From: Elusimicrobiota bacterium
Lineage (GTDB): Bacteria; Elusimicrobiota; Elusimicrobia; 2-02-FULL-39-32
Length of the DNA: 64,000 nt
Assembly (NCBI GenBank): GCA_016180425.1
Contig: JACPBF010000002.1
Location: 1-64,000 of the forward strand
Direction: 5' to 3'
Shown here: positions 46,920-56,108 of the stretch, in pieces
Layout: each line of letters starts with the position of its first letter
Position numbering within the stretch: the first letter of the stretch is position 1
The notes under the pieces: generated by a model
Databases searched by the model: none
Seen by the model: only the letters and a program-made list of their open reading frames with translations
What the model was told of the DNA's origin: nothing
Made by a program: the position numbers and the translations under genes

Positions 46920-49900
46920 TTTCTGCCTTCGATGATTTTGATTTCGGGAATTTCCTGCATTTTTGCCATAGCAATACTCACCGGATGTTTGGGATCGGAA
47001 AGTTCCTTATACACTATATCAATGGTTTTCAGTTTCTTCTCATCGCTCCAGTCGTCTTTCAGTTCAGGCAGATTGTTGAGATGTTTCAGCACTTCGGCAT
47101 CGTCGCTTTCGATTTTTTTGGGAAAGTAGAGCTCGTAAACCATGGCATCGATGAGGCGTTCAAGAAATATGAAATCTAAACCGCTTTGTGAGTTCTTCCT
47201 AATAAAAAGGACATAATCGACTGTTTTTTCAATTAACCTTTGAATTTTAATTGAGACCACAGGAATTGGAAATGTTCTTAGTTCTTTTACTTTAAATTGA
47301 GGGAATATTTTTCTCGTTAACTTTCCAAATTCTTTTGCAAACCATGAACTCATCAAAGAAGAATTTAAAATTCCCAATATGTACTTTATCGTATACCTCT
47401 CATCATCTATAACTTTTATAATCATGCTGTTGTTGTCATTGATGACATGTTCTTGGATATAACAGGCATGTATGCAATAAGGTAATTGTGAAGGAATTTG
47501 CCTCACTAAAATTCTTTTATCAATAAACAGTTCTGCTTCTCGCGGCCTCGAAAGATTTTTGCCATACTTTATGAATTGTCCACTCCATCCCAAACCATAA
47601 CGACTTACATCAACTCCATCTAAATATTTTATCCAATTATTGTTTTCTTTCCTGTCGCTGTGATAAACTCTTTTCTCTTTCATTTCTTCTGTACATATAG
47701 GAGTTCCCTCTCCCACTGTGTATGCTTGGACACCATTTTTAACGATTGCAATTTTTTCAAGAATTTTTACTTCGTTCTCAAAAGGCCATTGTTTAGAATC
47801 TGACAAATTCTCCGAATTGGAAATGATGTATTCTTTGCTGTTTAAATAATAATTTAAATCTTTGATATGTTTAAGAATAGGATTTTTTCCAACCCACTCA
47901 AGATACTTTAAAGTTCTACTACCACCTTTTTTAAACCCAATAACAACGGTATCTACACTTGCACTTTCAAATACATTTGCATAGTTCTGTAAAACAAGAA
48001 TATCTCCAGTATAAGTTAGCAAGAATTTTCTTAGATCAGAATTTGTGTTTAAGGTTAACCAGTTATTTGGAGTAATAAAAAATAGTAACCCTGAAGTGTC
48101 CTTCAAAAGATGGTAACTCCTTTCAATAAAAAGAATGTACAAATTAATCTTGAATTGAGTTAAAGTGTACAATGACTTGTAAATTTTCTTTTCCTCCGTA
48201 GAAATATTCTCTCTTGAGAATACATATGGAGGATTCCCAATCGCAATATCAAAGCAACTCGAAACTCCGAACATCCATTCTGGATCAAAGAAAGGACTGG
48301 ATGCATTCTGGTCATAGGGATCCCAGCCAGCAAGTTGGCGTGCGGTTTCATTATCCCATCCGCTATCAATCAGAATATCTCCCATTTTCTTCCGTAGCGA
48401 CTGGTCATCTTCCCGTAGCTTCCGTTTGGTTGCCGGAGTTTTGGCAGAAAAGAGGCGGTGCCGAACATCTTTCAATTTTTCTTCCAGTTCATTGACTGCT
48501 TTGTTATCAAATAGGCTACCCGCGTAATCTCTTGCTTTAGGGTTTTCAATGCCAATCAGAGTATTTGCGGCCACAAATTTGGTTTCAAGGTTTGGTAGGG
48601 GTCGGATGCCAAAATTGTCTTTGGTTTTATCCGTTTTCTGGTCAACGATGAGAGATATAAAGAAACGGAGCTTGCTGATTTGTGTTGCTATCGGTTGGAT
48701 GTCCACACCGTAGATGCAGTTTTCTATCAGATAGAGCTTGCGTCCGTAGTCCAGTTCGTTACCGGCAAAAGCAGTTTCAATATCAGCTATGAGGTTATCC
48801 CGGATTTCAGGATCATCAATTGCCCGCGCTTTATCAATTTGCCGTTCCTTCCAGAGTTTATTCTGTGGGTCGAGTTTGTGCAAAATATGCACCAGTTTAT
48901 GTAGTATTCCCATCGGGAATGCTCCACTCCCGCAGGCAGGGTCAAGGATTTTACAGGTGTCTATGGCATTGATTAAAACCGCCGTTTGTTTTTCGTCAAA
49001 TAAATGTTCTTTTTCGTTGTAGCCGATAAGAAATTCAAGCCCCGCTTGAGCGTCTTCTGTATTCATACCTGCTTCAGTTTCTAATTTCTGCTTGAGATAC
49101 GCCTTGATGCTTTCATCCACCATGTAATTGACGATTTCGCGCGGTGTATAAAATGAACCGGTTTGCTTGCGGGCGGTGGTTTTAGTTTCCGGGTTGTAGC
49201 TGGCAAGAAGATTTTCAAACACCCTGCCCAGAAGTTCCGGGTCAAGGGCGACTTCTTCTTCAATGGGGGTATTCTCTGTAATGGTAAATTTATATGCCTT
49301 TAGGATATTAATAAGTCCGTTGACAGTGACATCTTTCTGTTTTTTATCGTCCAGCTCCTCACTCAAATCGGTATGTTCCCCAGTCCCGAAAAAGATGTAA
49401 TCAGGAACAGATAGAACATTATCCTTTCTATCGGAGAATCCATCCTCATAGATGATGACATCCCCGCCTTTTTTGCCTTTCTTATCAGGGTCGGGACTAT
49501 CAAGGCACTCGAAAAGTCCGCCGTTCATAAAAGGGACAACATCTTCCACGAGTTTTAAAAACGCCTTTGGATTTTTAAAATAGTTTTCATACCGCATCAT
49601 GTTCGTAACATTCATCTGCTGACCCTCTTTGCGGAATTCCCTTTTCCCTACGGTCTGGTTGAGGGTCGCGAAAAACAGATTTTGCAGGATGGCACGATAG
49701 TATTTGCTCCCCTGCGTTCTATGGTCAAAACTCTTTTTCTTTCGCGGTTCAAAGCCGTCAATAAGATGATCTTTAATATAGTTTTCATCAAACAGTTCGT
49801 CCGGTATAAGGTTCTTCTCTTTAATAAACCATACAAAGAGTATCCGTGTTAAGAGGCGGATCAGATTTTTAGCATTATGTTCGCGGACCTTATCTTCCCG

Positions 49901-50671
49901 TTGATACAAACCCTTTTTGTCCGCTTCCAGAGAGGCCCCGGGGAAAACGACCTCTTTCATTGCCCAGAAATACCAGTTGGAAAGTTCTTTATAAAATTTT
50001 TTGTTGAGTTCTTTGGTATCGAGAGTTTTCTGCCAGGCGTTATGGAGTTCAACAAAATTTGAAAACTTGTGCATATGAGAGAGTTCTTCAAACGAAAGGT
50101 CAAACAAGATTTCAACGTGAGCACGGTGGGGGTTTTCAACAGAAATATCTTTGATGAGGGTCACTTTTTCAAGAACATCCTTGCTTTCGTCCCGTTTGTG
50201 TAGCCGGCGGTTAATGACAGAAAGTGTTAAGCAGTTGCCATGCCTAAACAGTATCATTACAGGCATCGGGAAAAGCTTGTTTACTTCGCGGGCAATTTGG
50301 CTTAGTTTGGTTCGGCTATACTGTTCGCTAGAAAGCTGGATGGCAAAGAAAAGGTAGGATTCAATGACGGTATTGTCAACGCGGCCAGCGTCGAACAGTG
50401 AGTTCTGGTTATCGATCTCACTTTTTGAAATTTGAAACAGCAGGTCAACATATTTCCAATCAGAAGTTAGTGCTTTTTCTTCATTGAACTGGCTGCTACC
50501 ATCAATGTAATTTTCCTTGAAACAGGCGTAGGTCTGTTTTTCAAGAGGGGATTGTCTTGTAGTGTTGTAACCAAGAGTTTTGAAAAGCTTGATCGCTTTT
50601 TCGGTTAGATTAGCATTCTTTAATTCTTTTAGGGCAGATTGAATATTTTGTTTGGACTCGATAGCTGTCAT
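46916..50671 (-). CDS. Large adenine-specific DNA methyltransferase (Eco57I/BREX-like class)
   Basis: 1251 residues. SAM motif I DPACGSGAFPMGILHKL is near 575 and the catalytic NPPY in IAIGNPPYVFSREN near 810, as in N6-adenine methylases of the Eco57I/type IIG group. A YNPETKTTARKQTGSFYTPREIVNYMV block precedes motif I. The N-terminal 250 residues and the C-terminal target-recognition region (from about 950) are divergent. 3 bases after the helicase gene. Modifies host DNA or marks targets for the partner; whether it has nuclease activity of its own is not visible. Confidence 0.85.
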   Translation of the reverse strand: MTAIESKQNIQSALKELKNANLTEKAIKLFKTLGYNTTRQSPLEKQTYACFKENYIDGSSQFNEEKALTSDWKYVDLLFQISKSEIDNQNSLFDAGRVDNTVIESYLFFAIQLSSEQYSRTKLSQIAREVNKLFPMPVMILFRHGNCLTLSVINRRLHKRDESKDVLEKVTLIKDISVENPHRAHVEILFDLSFEELSHMHKFSNFVELHNAWQKTLDTKELNKKFYKELSNWYFWAMKEVVFPGASLEADKKGLYQREDKVREHNAKNLIRLLTRILFVWFIKEKNLIPDELFDENYIKDHLIDGFEPRKKKSFDHRTQGSKYYRAILQNLFFATLNQTVGKREFRKEGQQMNVTNMMRYENYFKNPKAFLKLVEDVVPFMNGGLFECLDSPDPDKKGKKGGDVIIYEDGFSDRKDNVLSVPDYIFFGTGEHTDLSEELDDKKQKDVTVNGLINILKAYKFTITENTPIEEEVALDPELLGRVFENLLASYNPETKTTARKQTGSFYTPREIVNYMVDESIKAYLKQKLETEAGMNTEDAQAGLEFLIGYNEKEHLFDEKQTAVLINAIDTCKILDPACGSGAFPMGILHKLVHILHKLDPQNKLWKERQIDKARAIDDPEIRDNLIADIETAFAGNELDYGRKLYLIENCIYGVDIQPIATQISKLRFFISLIVDQKTDKTKDNFGIRPLPNLETKFVAANTLIGIENPKARDYAGSLFDNKAVNELEEKLKDVRHRLFSAKTPATKRKLREDDQSLRKKMGDILIDSGWDNETARQLAGWDPYDQNASSPFFDPEWMFGVSSCFDIAIGNPPYVFSRENISTEEKKIYKSLYTLTQFKINLYILFIERSYHLLKDTSGLLFFITPNNWLTLNTNSDLRKFLLTYTGDILVLQNYANVFESASVDTVVIGFKKGGSRTLKYLEWVGKNPILKHIKDLNYYLNSKEYIISNSENLSDSKQWPFENEVKILEKIAIVKNGVQAYTVGEGTPICTEEMKEKRVYHSDRKENNNWIKYLDGVDVSRYGLGWSGQFIKYGKNLSRPREAELFIDKRILVRQIPSQLPYCIHACYIQEHVINDNNSMIIKVIDDERYTIKYILGILNSSLMSSWFAKEFGKLTRKIFPQFKVKELRTFPIPVVSIKIQRLIEKTVDYVLFIRKNSQSGLDFIFLERLIDAMVYELYFPKKIESDDAEVLKHLNNLPELKDDWSDEKKLKTIDIVYKELSDPKHPVSIAMAKMQEIPEIKIIEGRK

Positions 50672-50674
50672 TTA

Positions 50675-53600
50675 CTATCTCACTATTAGCCATGTGATTA
50701 GTTCAAAACTCTCCAAGTCATCCACCTGTTTTGTTTTGGGGATCACGAGGGCGCTCCGATCGGAAGTCAGCTTTTGGCTTCCACGCTTTTTAAAGACATG
50801 AACAATTTCTGAAACTGCCTTTTTGAGCAATTCAGAGTATTTTTCCATTTTTTCGCCATTGTTTGTTTCTTCATTAAAAAGCTCGCATAGTCTTTCATAG
50901 GGCTCTTTGCGCCCTTGGCTAATGAGCCGAAATATTTCCAAAATCTGTTTTGCGTTCGTGTAATTGTACCGAACCGTATTGTCGTCACGGATATAAACGA
51001 GAAAATAGGGTTGAAGCGGGTTTACCTCTTCGTTGCCATCCGTATCACCTTTTTGCCTCAGACAGTAAATAACGCCTGGTTTGATGATCTCTTTTTCGGT
51101 TGCCGTAAAATCATGATTAGTAATGAGGCTTGCATGTTCACCTGATGGAGAAGGAACAACCGCATATAAACCGAATGGAGCATTTTCCAGCTTTTGCCTG
51201 TTGCTTTCTAAGTAGGATAAAAGTTCTATACGAAAATCATCAAGAGTAAAATCGGTCAAGGAAACGGATTCATTCATTTCCTCAAGATCAAGGACTTCAT
51301 CACGGAGCTTTTTAAGTTGTTGGTTGCGGTATTTCAGATCATCGGAAATAAGTTCCTCAATCTGTTCTGTGTTAAGTATATTATCCTCGCCTGTGGCGGT
51401 AACATCCACCAGCGCCATACGCGCTTCAACCCGTTCTTTCAGATTGATGTAGTTATCGAGATCCTTGGTGGGCCAAAAATTTACTAGCTGAATAGCATTA
51501 TTTTTGCTTCCTAACCTGTCAATGCGGCCGAAACGCTGGATAATTCGCACCGGATTCCAGTGAATATCATAGTTAATTAAATAATCACAGTCCTGAAGGT
51601 TTTGTCCTTCGCTGATACAGTCCGTCGCTATAAGAATATCAATTTGTCCCTTTAGTGGCGCTATATTCAGTTTTGAACGGTTTTTCGACAGGGGAGAGAA
51701 GTTGGTCAGAATGCTGTCATAATCATTTTTTCCGAAGGTTGTTTGAGAGTATGAACCAGAGACAAGAGCGGATTCAAGTTTTAATTCATCTTTAATCCAT
51801 TCTTTTAAATTCTTATAAAGATATTCAGCGGTGTCCGCAAAGGCGGTAAAAACTACAACTTTTTTATTGTTATTATTAAGCTGATTATTCAATTTTTTCT
51901 GAATAACCTGTTTCAACTCATGTAGTTTAGCATCCCGTTCAGGAGTTACTGCGATGGCATTGTTATAAAGATCAACTAGAGCTTCTTTGTCTGATTTAAG
52001 ATCTTCGAGCCATCCTTTAGCACCTTTAAGATTTAGGTCAGCAAGATCAAACTTCAGTTTTTTTCCCACCTGCCATGCGTCATGATCATCGGAGGATTCT
52101 TCCAATTCTTCTTCGTCTGGTTCCAGTGATTCAAGGGTTTCTTCCTGGTTTTTTGCTTTGCCGGAAAGAAAACTGTTAATTTTATCTTCGAGGTTTTCAA
52201 TCTTTTTAATGGTTCTGTCCAAGGAAATTTCGAACGATTCAATCGAGCTCTCAAGCCGTTTTAAATAGTTAACTTTCATCATGCCGATCAGGAAGTGTTC
52301 ACGGTCACTTTGTTTAAAGGATAGCACTCCCGATGTTGCAGCTAATTTTTCGTATTTGTCTTTCATCTCATCCTTAACATATGCGGAAGGGTTAAAGACA
52401 GACAATTTGTACCTCAGAATTTCTTTGTTCAATCGGTCATAAGTGGGAAATCTGTTTTTCAGATCAATGGTCGGATATACAGAAACGGGTTTGAGTCGTT
52501 CCGGGAACTTTCCTATTTCCTCAATGTTATAGAAAGATTTAATATGCTTCCGACTGCGCGCGATGGTTAACTCGTCCAGCAGTTTAAAGAAAGCTGAATC
52601 AAGTCGATCAAGTAACTGTTTTAGGTTCCTTAATGGATTTTTCTTGGGATCGGCCCAATTCGTAAAATGAGTTTGAGCATTTTTTAGCGTAAAAGCAATA
52701 TCCTTGATACCGCTTGTTAATAGTAAAGCATCGTCTTTGCCTTCAGTTATCAGGGCTATCTGATTCCTCAAATCTCTAAGAGAATTATTCACGGGTGTTG
52801 CCGAAAGCATAAGCACTCTTGTTTTCACTCCAGATTTTATGACTTTTTCCATAAGCCATTTTGCCCGGTTCATTTTGATAGTGCCATCATCTTTAATTCT
52901 TTCCAAAGGGTTACCCCTGAAATTGTGCGATTCGTCTATGACAATAAGATCATACGCTCCCCAGTTGAAATTATCCATCTCAATACCGTTTGCATCTGAT
53001 TTTCCACTGATTCTTCCCATATCGGTATGATAAAGAACCGTATAATTAAATCGATCTTTGACGAAAGGATTTAGAGTATGACCTTGGCTGGCTTGATAAA
53101 TCGTCCAGTTCCCCGACAGTTTTTTGGGGCAAATAACAAGAACCCTCTGATTGAGAAGCTCAAAATACTTTATTACTGCGAGTCCTTCATAAGTTTTGCC
53201 AAGACCCACGCTATCGGCAATTACACAGCCATTATGTTTCAGGATTTTGTTGATAGCACCCTTTACTCCATCCTTTTGAAAGTCATAGAGAGTATTCCAA
53301 ATTTCACTTTCAAAAAATCCGGTTCTTTCATTAAGAAGTCCACCTTTCTTCTGATCATCAAGAAAATCTTTAAATATGTGATAAAGAGTTTTAAAATAAA
53401 TGAACTCCGGTTCATTCTCAGCATATAATTGTGTAATATATTTCAGTACATCCTCTTTTACATCTTGAACAAGCCCAGTATTGTCATTCCACAAAGAATC
53501 AAACCATTGTTTTAAGTCCTGGCGGTCTCGATCACTATCGATAACCAAATTTAGTTCAATATTCTTGCTTCCACCCATGCCAAGCCCGTTGACAGTGAAG

Positions 53601-54022
53601 TTGGAACTGCCGATAATTGCTTTTTCCACACCGCTTGGTTGTTCGATATGGTACATTTTGCCATGCAGAAAATTGGGTTTTACCATAGATTTAATTTCAG
53701 CTTTATTTTTCAGCCATTCGTAGCAATCACGCGCCACCGACTTTTGTTGAAGACGGTTTGCAATGGGAATTACAAGGGTATCGTCTTCAATTTTAAACTC
53801 GCGCTGGTTTTTCTTTTCTGGGTCAAGCACTTTTATAAAGGTGGGCTCACCAAATAGAAAGCGAAGTTTGCTGATAGGATCGAGATTTTTTTTTAAGGAA
53901 TGATACGCATAAATAGTAAAGTACGCTGACACAATCGATAGTTTAGAATCATTTATAATTGCAGACTGCAAGAAATTTCCTACAGTTCCAAAATTATGAT
54001 TGTCTCGGATCGATGTGCTCAT
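50675..54022 (-). CDS. SNF2-family helicase with N-terminal phospholipase D-like nuclease domain
   Basis: 1115 residues. An HKD-type motif FLHGKMYH (H120, K122) followed by GSSNFT marks a PLD nuclease in the first 170 residues. The ATPase has ADSVGLGKT (Walker A), VIDESHNF (DEAH-like), MLSATPVNN (III) and RIIQRFGRIDRLGS (VI). A charged coiled-coil insertion lies at about 600-700. With the methylase it forms a restriction-like pair: translocating nuclease plus modification enzyme. The 139 bases upstream (54023-54161) show no clear promoter. Confidence 0.87.
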   Translation of the reverse strand: MSTSIRDNHNFGTVGNFLQSAIINDSKLSIVSAYFTIYAYHSLKKNLDPISKLRFLFGEPTFIKVLDPEKKNQREFKIEDDTLVIPIANRLQQKSVARDCYEWLKNKAEIKSMVKPNFLHGKMYHIEQPSGVEKAIIGSSNFTVNGLGMGGSKNIELNLVIDSDRDRQDLKQWFDSLWNDNTGLVQDVKEDVLKYITQLYAENEPEFIYFKTLYHIFKDFLDDQKKGGLLNERTGFFESEIWNTLYDFQKDGVKGAINKILKHNGCVIADSVGLGKTYEGLAVIKYFELLNQRVLVICPKKLSGNWTIYQASQGHTLNPFVKDRFNYTVLYHTDMGRISGKSDANGIEMDNFNWGAYDLIVIDESHNFRGNPLERIKDDGTIKMNRAKWLMEKVIKSGVKTRVLMLSATPVNNSLRDLRNQIALITEGKDDALLLTSGIKDIAFTLKNAQTHFTNWADPKKNPLRNLKQLLDRLDSAFFKLLDELTIARSRKHIKSFYNIEEIGKFPERLKPVSVYPTIDLKNRFPTYDRLNKEILRYKLSVFNPSAYVKDEMKDKYEKLAATSGVLSFKQSDREHFLIGMMKVNYLKRLESSIESFEISLDRTIKKIENLEDKINSFLSGKAKNQEETLESLEPDEEELEESSDDHDAWQVGKKLKFDLADLNLKGAKGWLEDLKSDKEALVDLYNNAIAVTPERDAKLHELKQVIQKKLNNQLNNNNKKVVVFTAFADTAEYLYKNLKEWIKDELKLESALVSGSYSQTTFGKNDYDSILTNFSPLSKNRSKLNIAPLKGQIDILIATDCISEGQNLQDCDYLINYDIHWNPVRIIQRFGRIDRLGSKNNAIQLVNFWPTKDLDNYINLKERVEARMALVDVTATGEDNILNTEQIEELISDDLKYRNQQLKKLRDEVLDLEEMNESVSLTDFTLDDFRIELLSYLESNRQKLENAPFGLYAVVPSPSGEHASLITNHDFTATEKEIIKPGVIYCLRQKGDTDGNEEVNPLQPYFLVYIRDDNTVRYNYTNAKQILEIFRLISQGRKEPYERLCELFNEETNNGEKMEKYSELLKKAVSEIVHVFKKRGSQKLTSDRSALVIPKTKQVDDLESFELITWLIVR

Positions 54023-54161
54023 TTAACCACTCCATAGTTGGGCATATTTACTTTTTGTTCCGTTGTAAACATCCGTTAATTACATCTTGATGAAACTGAC
54101 AGTGTTTGCCCACCGAATGCCGGACAGCGAACCTTTCTGCGCAAGTTTATAGATAACAAAT

Positions 54162-54629
54162 TTAAAAATTCTCACATGGCGGGTACTGTTCTGGAGCTTC
54201 CCCAAACTTTTTCAGTACAACGGGTTTTTTGTTTTTCGATCGTTTCCGCACCTCAATCAAATTTACAAAAAATTGCCAGCCATCCCCATAATCAAAGAGA
54301 AAAATTAATTTCTCGCCAGTCGTTTGAAATGCGTCACACACCTTTGACTTTTTAACGCCTCTCGCCCACGGCACGGTGGGTTCTTCTCCCACATCCAAAA
54401 AATATTCAAAAACTATCTTTGCTTCCAGCTTTCTGTCCAACGTATCATAAAAGCCAAAACAATGATCGAAGTTAAAACCAAAGGCCTTCACAATAGTTTG
54501 AGCGAATTTATATAAAGACGCCTGCCCGTTGATTCGAATTACCCGCCGAGCAATGCCTTTATTTCCAACTACAGAAATATCAAAAACATAATCGCTATTG
54601 GCCATTATTGCGCTGGTTTTAGATATCAC
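54162..54629 (-). CDS. pRiA4b ORF-3-like protein
   Basis: 155 residues. VFDISVVGNKGIARRVIRINGQASLYKFAQTIVKAFGFNFDHCFGFYD and the later KLIFLFDYGDGWQFFVNLIEV match the pRiA4b ORF-3-like family, common on plasmids and islands and of unsettled function. The GTG start has GAGGT seven bases upstream. A strong promoter with operator-like repeats lies 50 bases further up. Confidence 0.8.
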   Translation of the reverse strand: MISKTSAIMANSDYVFDISVVGNKGIARRVIRINGQASLYKFAQTIVKAFGFNFDHCFGFYDTLDRKLEAKIVFEYFLDVGEEPTVPWARGVKKSKVCDAFQTTGEKLIFLFDYGDGWQFFVNLIEVRKRSKNKKPVVLKKFGEAPEQYPPCENF

Positions 54630-54679
54630 AGTTTTACCTCAGCAAAAGTTTTAAAAATCAACCGAAAAACCTACCGATA

Positions 54680-54708
54680 ATCGTACCGTAATCGTCGGTT
54701 TCTGTCAA
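54680..54708 (-). promoter_or_regulatory. Promoter with operator-like repeat, copy 1
   Basis: TTGACA (54703-54708), 17 bases, TACGAT (54680-54685). A tandem ACGATTAxxGGT repeat runs through spacer and -10. Nearly the same sequence recurs at 56869-56897. Upstream, 54709-54854 contains short tandem units of the form ATGGACTTGC and no gene. Confidence 0.6.
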
Positions 54709-54854
54709 TAAATTGAGGGTAGAATTAACTATAGATAGATTAAGGTTACTTAAGAGAAATGTTTATTCTTTTTTGAAAATTGACAAGCGCATTTTGGCAA
54801 GTGCGAGTCCATTTTTTGGGCAAGTGTAAATCCATCTTTTCAGTAGGTGCAAGT

Positions 54855-55035
54855 CCATCTTGGCAAGTCCAAGCCCATTCCGGCTTTTCTGTTCACGCTC
54901 GCGCTGAAAATAGGGGTTGGGCGGGAGGAATCCCCCCAAACTTCCCCCCTCAGGAAAAATTAAAGGGATTAATTATTAAATAATAAAAATATTCAGTTTT
55001 CAATGAATAATTACTGTGTTATTTTCAGTAATTAT
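54855..55035 (-). repeat. GC-rich cassette-boundary repeat R1 (long form)
   Basis: Shares about 110 bases with R2 (56965-57075) and R3 (57931-58115). Common parts are CTTGGCAAGTCCAAG (a small hairpin), AAGCCcattccGGCTT (hairpin), CACGCTCGCGCTG, and a G-run/C-run segment GGGCGGGAGG...CCCCCC. R1 and R3 continue for about 75 A/T-rich bases ending in a perfect 10-bp hairpin, ATAATTACTG-N9-CAGTAATTAT (55007-55035). It separates the PIN pair from the pRiA4b-type gene. Confidence 0.8.
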
Positions 55036-55101
55036 ATGAGTTCATTTAAAGAAAGAGGCAGAGATTACAAGAGAATAGCTAGAGAAAAGATAGAAAAAAA
55101 C

Positions 55102-55275
55102 TTATCTGCTTAGATGAATTCTATCTTTTGTATGTAATTTTTTCCAAAGTTCGGTCTTTTGTGTATCTTCGTGGATTTTTCTTAACCGTTCTTCCATAGA
55201 GAATTTTGCATATTTTTTGTTTAATTGTTCCCGCATCTTACGCATGTATTCAACTGATTTAAATCTCTTCTCCAT
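55102..55275 (-). CDS. Small partner of PIN protein 1 (57 aa)
   Basis: The ATG overlaps the last 17 bases of the PIN gene and has AAGGAGG upstream. Lys/Glu-rich helical protein with EYMRKMREQLNKKY and MEERLRKIHED. Equivalent to the products at 57173-57346 and 58525-58686, all coupled to a PIN gene in the same way. Likely antitoxin or regulator, by position; no DNA-binding fold is recognised. Confidence 0.7.
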   Translation of the reverse strand: MEKRFKSVEYMRKMREQLNKKYAKFSMEERLRKIHEDTQKTELWKKLHTKDRIHLSR

Positions 55276-55726
55276 ACAACACCTCCTTGGGAGAATGAAT
55301 GTCTAATAAACGATACCCCTCTTTAACATTAACTCCATTGTAGGCATGAATCCTTCTAATATTTACAATATGTTTGAAATTCCAGCTGACTAAAACATCC
55401 ACATTATGAATCGTTGCAGTTGCAATGTGAAGCGCATCAACCTCTGAGTGGTCCGGAACTGCGCCGGAAGAAATATAGGCTTGGGCAAGAGACTTAGCTT
55501 CCACCGGCAGTGCAATCTGTTCTAAAAATTCATCTGGGATTTGTTCCAAAACGTTTTTAACATGTTCGGGCGCCGGTTCCAATTCCTGAATTGTCAATTC
55601 GGAAATAACAGCAATCATTTTCCCTTGTTTTATTTTTTCAAATAGGGCAATAGAATCTAACTTAAATTCTGGGTCAAAACAGCCCCCAATAACCGAAGTA
55701 TCAATGTATACTCTAAGCTTATGCAT
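55259..55726 (-). CDS. PIN-domain toxin-like RNase 1
   Basis: 155 residues with the PIN acidic set: YIDTSVIGG (D9), TIQELE, HSEVDALHIATA and LVSWNFKH. The C-terminal HSPKEVLYG tail is shared with the two paralogues (SPQEVI, TPEEVI), where the partner gene begins. PIN proteins cut RNA; VapC-like toxin activity is inferred. Lies just inside the right end of the island. Confidence 0.8.
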   Translation of the reverse strand: MHKLRVYIDTSVIGGCFDPEFKLDSIALFEKIKQGKMIAVISELTIQELEPAPEHVKNVLEQIPDEFLEQIALPVEAKSLAQAYISSGAVPDHSEVDALHIATATIHNVDVLVSWNFKHIVNIRRIHAYNGVNVKEGYRLLDIHSPKEVLYGEEI

Positions 55727-55773
55727 GTTCTACTTTTATTATAGCCTCTAATACCTTAGAAATCAATTCATAA

Positions 55774-55831
55774 ACTATACTAGTTGGCTGTGTCCTAAAC
55801 TGTGTCCCATGAAGGGATATTTTGGGATATT
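55774..55831. repeat. 58-base end repeat with arm-like site, copy A
   Basis: About 53 of 58 positions match 59689-59746 in the same orientation. It contains GGACACA-N5-GGACACA (minus strand, 55789-55807), 142 bases from the right attachment core. With copy D at the other side, the excised circle would have one arm-like pair on each side of the core. Confidence 0.65.
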
Positions 55832-55948
55832 TGCTGATCACTTATGATACCTTAAGATTAGTCAAAAATGATGAGCTCTTAGACGGTGAAACCGGATTTT
55901 CTTCAACATCCGACGAAGCTGCGCAAACCTTCAAAAACAGCCAAAATC

Positions 55949-55990
55949 CGATTAAGAGTCGCTTGCTCTGCCAATTGAGCTAACAGCCCG
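55949..55990. repeat. Island attachment site, right (42-bp tRNA-Lys half)
   Basis: Exact copy of 38232-38273. It is a tRNA 5' half without acceptor partner or T arm, so it is not a tRNA gene. The sequence beyond it (55991-56060) should be the original upstream region of tRNA-Lys; TTGTAA and CTTAAT 17 bases apart could be its former promoter. The gap 55727-56108 holds only this and the arm-like sites. Confidence 0.9.
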
Positions 55991-56069
55991 AATGAATTAA
56001 GTTAATGCAGTAAAGATGTTACAAAAAATATATAAGAAGTTCTAGAATCAGATTAAAACAAAACGGAGC

Positions 56070-56088
56070 TGTGTCCTAAAATGTGTCC
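56070..56088 (-). repeat. Arm-like site, copy C
   Basis: GGACACA-N5-GGACACA outside the island, 80 bases beyond the right attachment site. Possible relic of an earlier element at the same locus. Confidence 0.45.
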
Positions 56089-56108
56089 TTCGGTGGGTTT
56101 ATTTTTAG

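Noticed and set aside
46916-54022. DISARM or BREX system
   Set aside because: The hallmark genes (DUF1998 drmB, C5 methylase; brxC/pglZ) are absent. Only a helicase-methylase pair with a third small gene is present.
55949-55990. A second tRNA-Lys gene
   Set aside because: Only the 5' half to the anticodon loop is present; the 3' anticodon stem, T arm and acceptor partner are missing.
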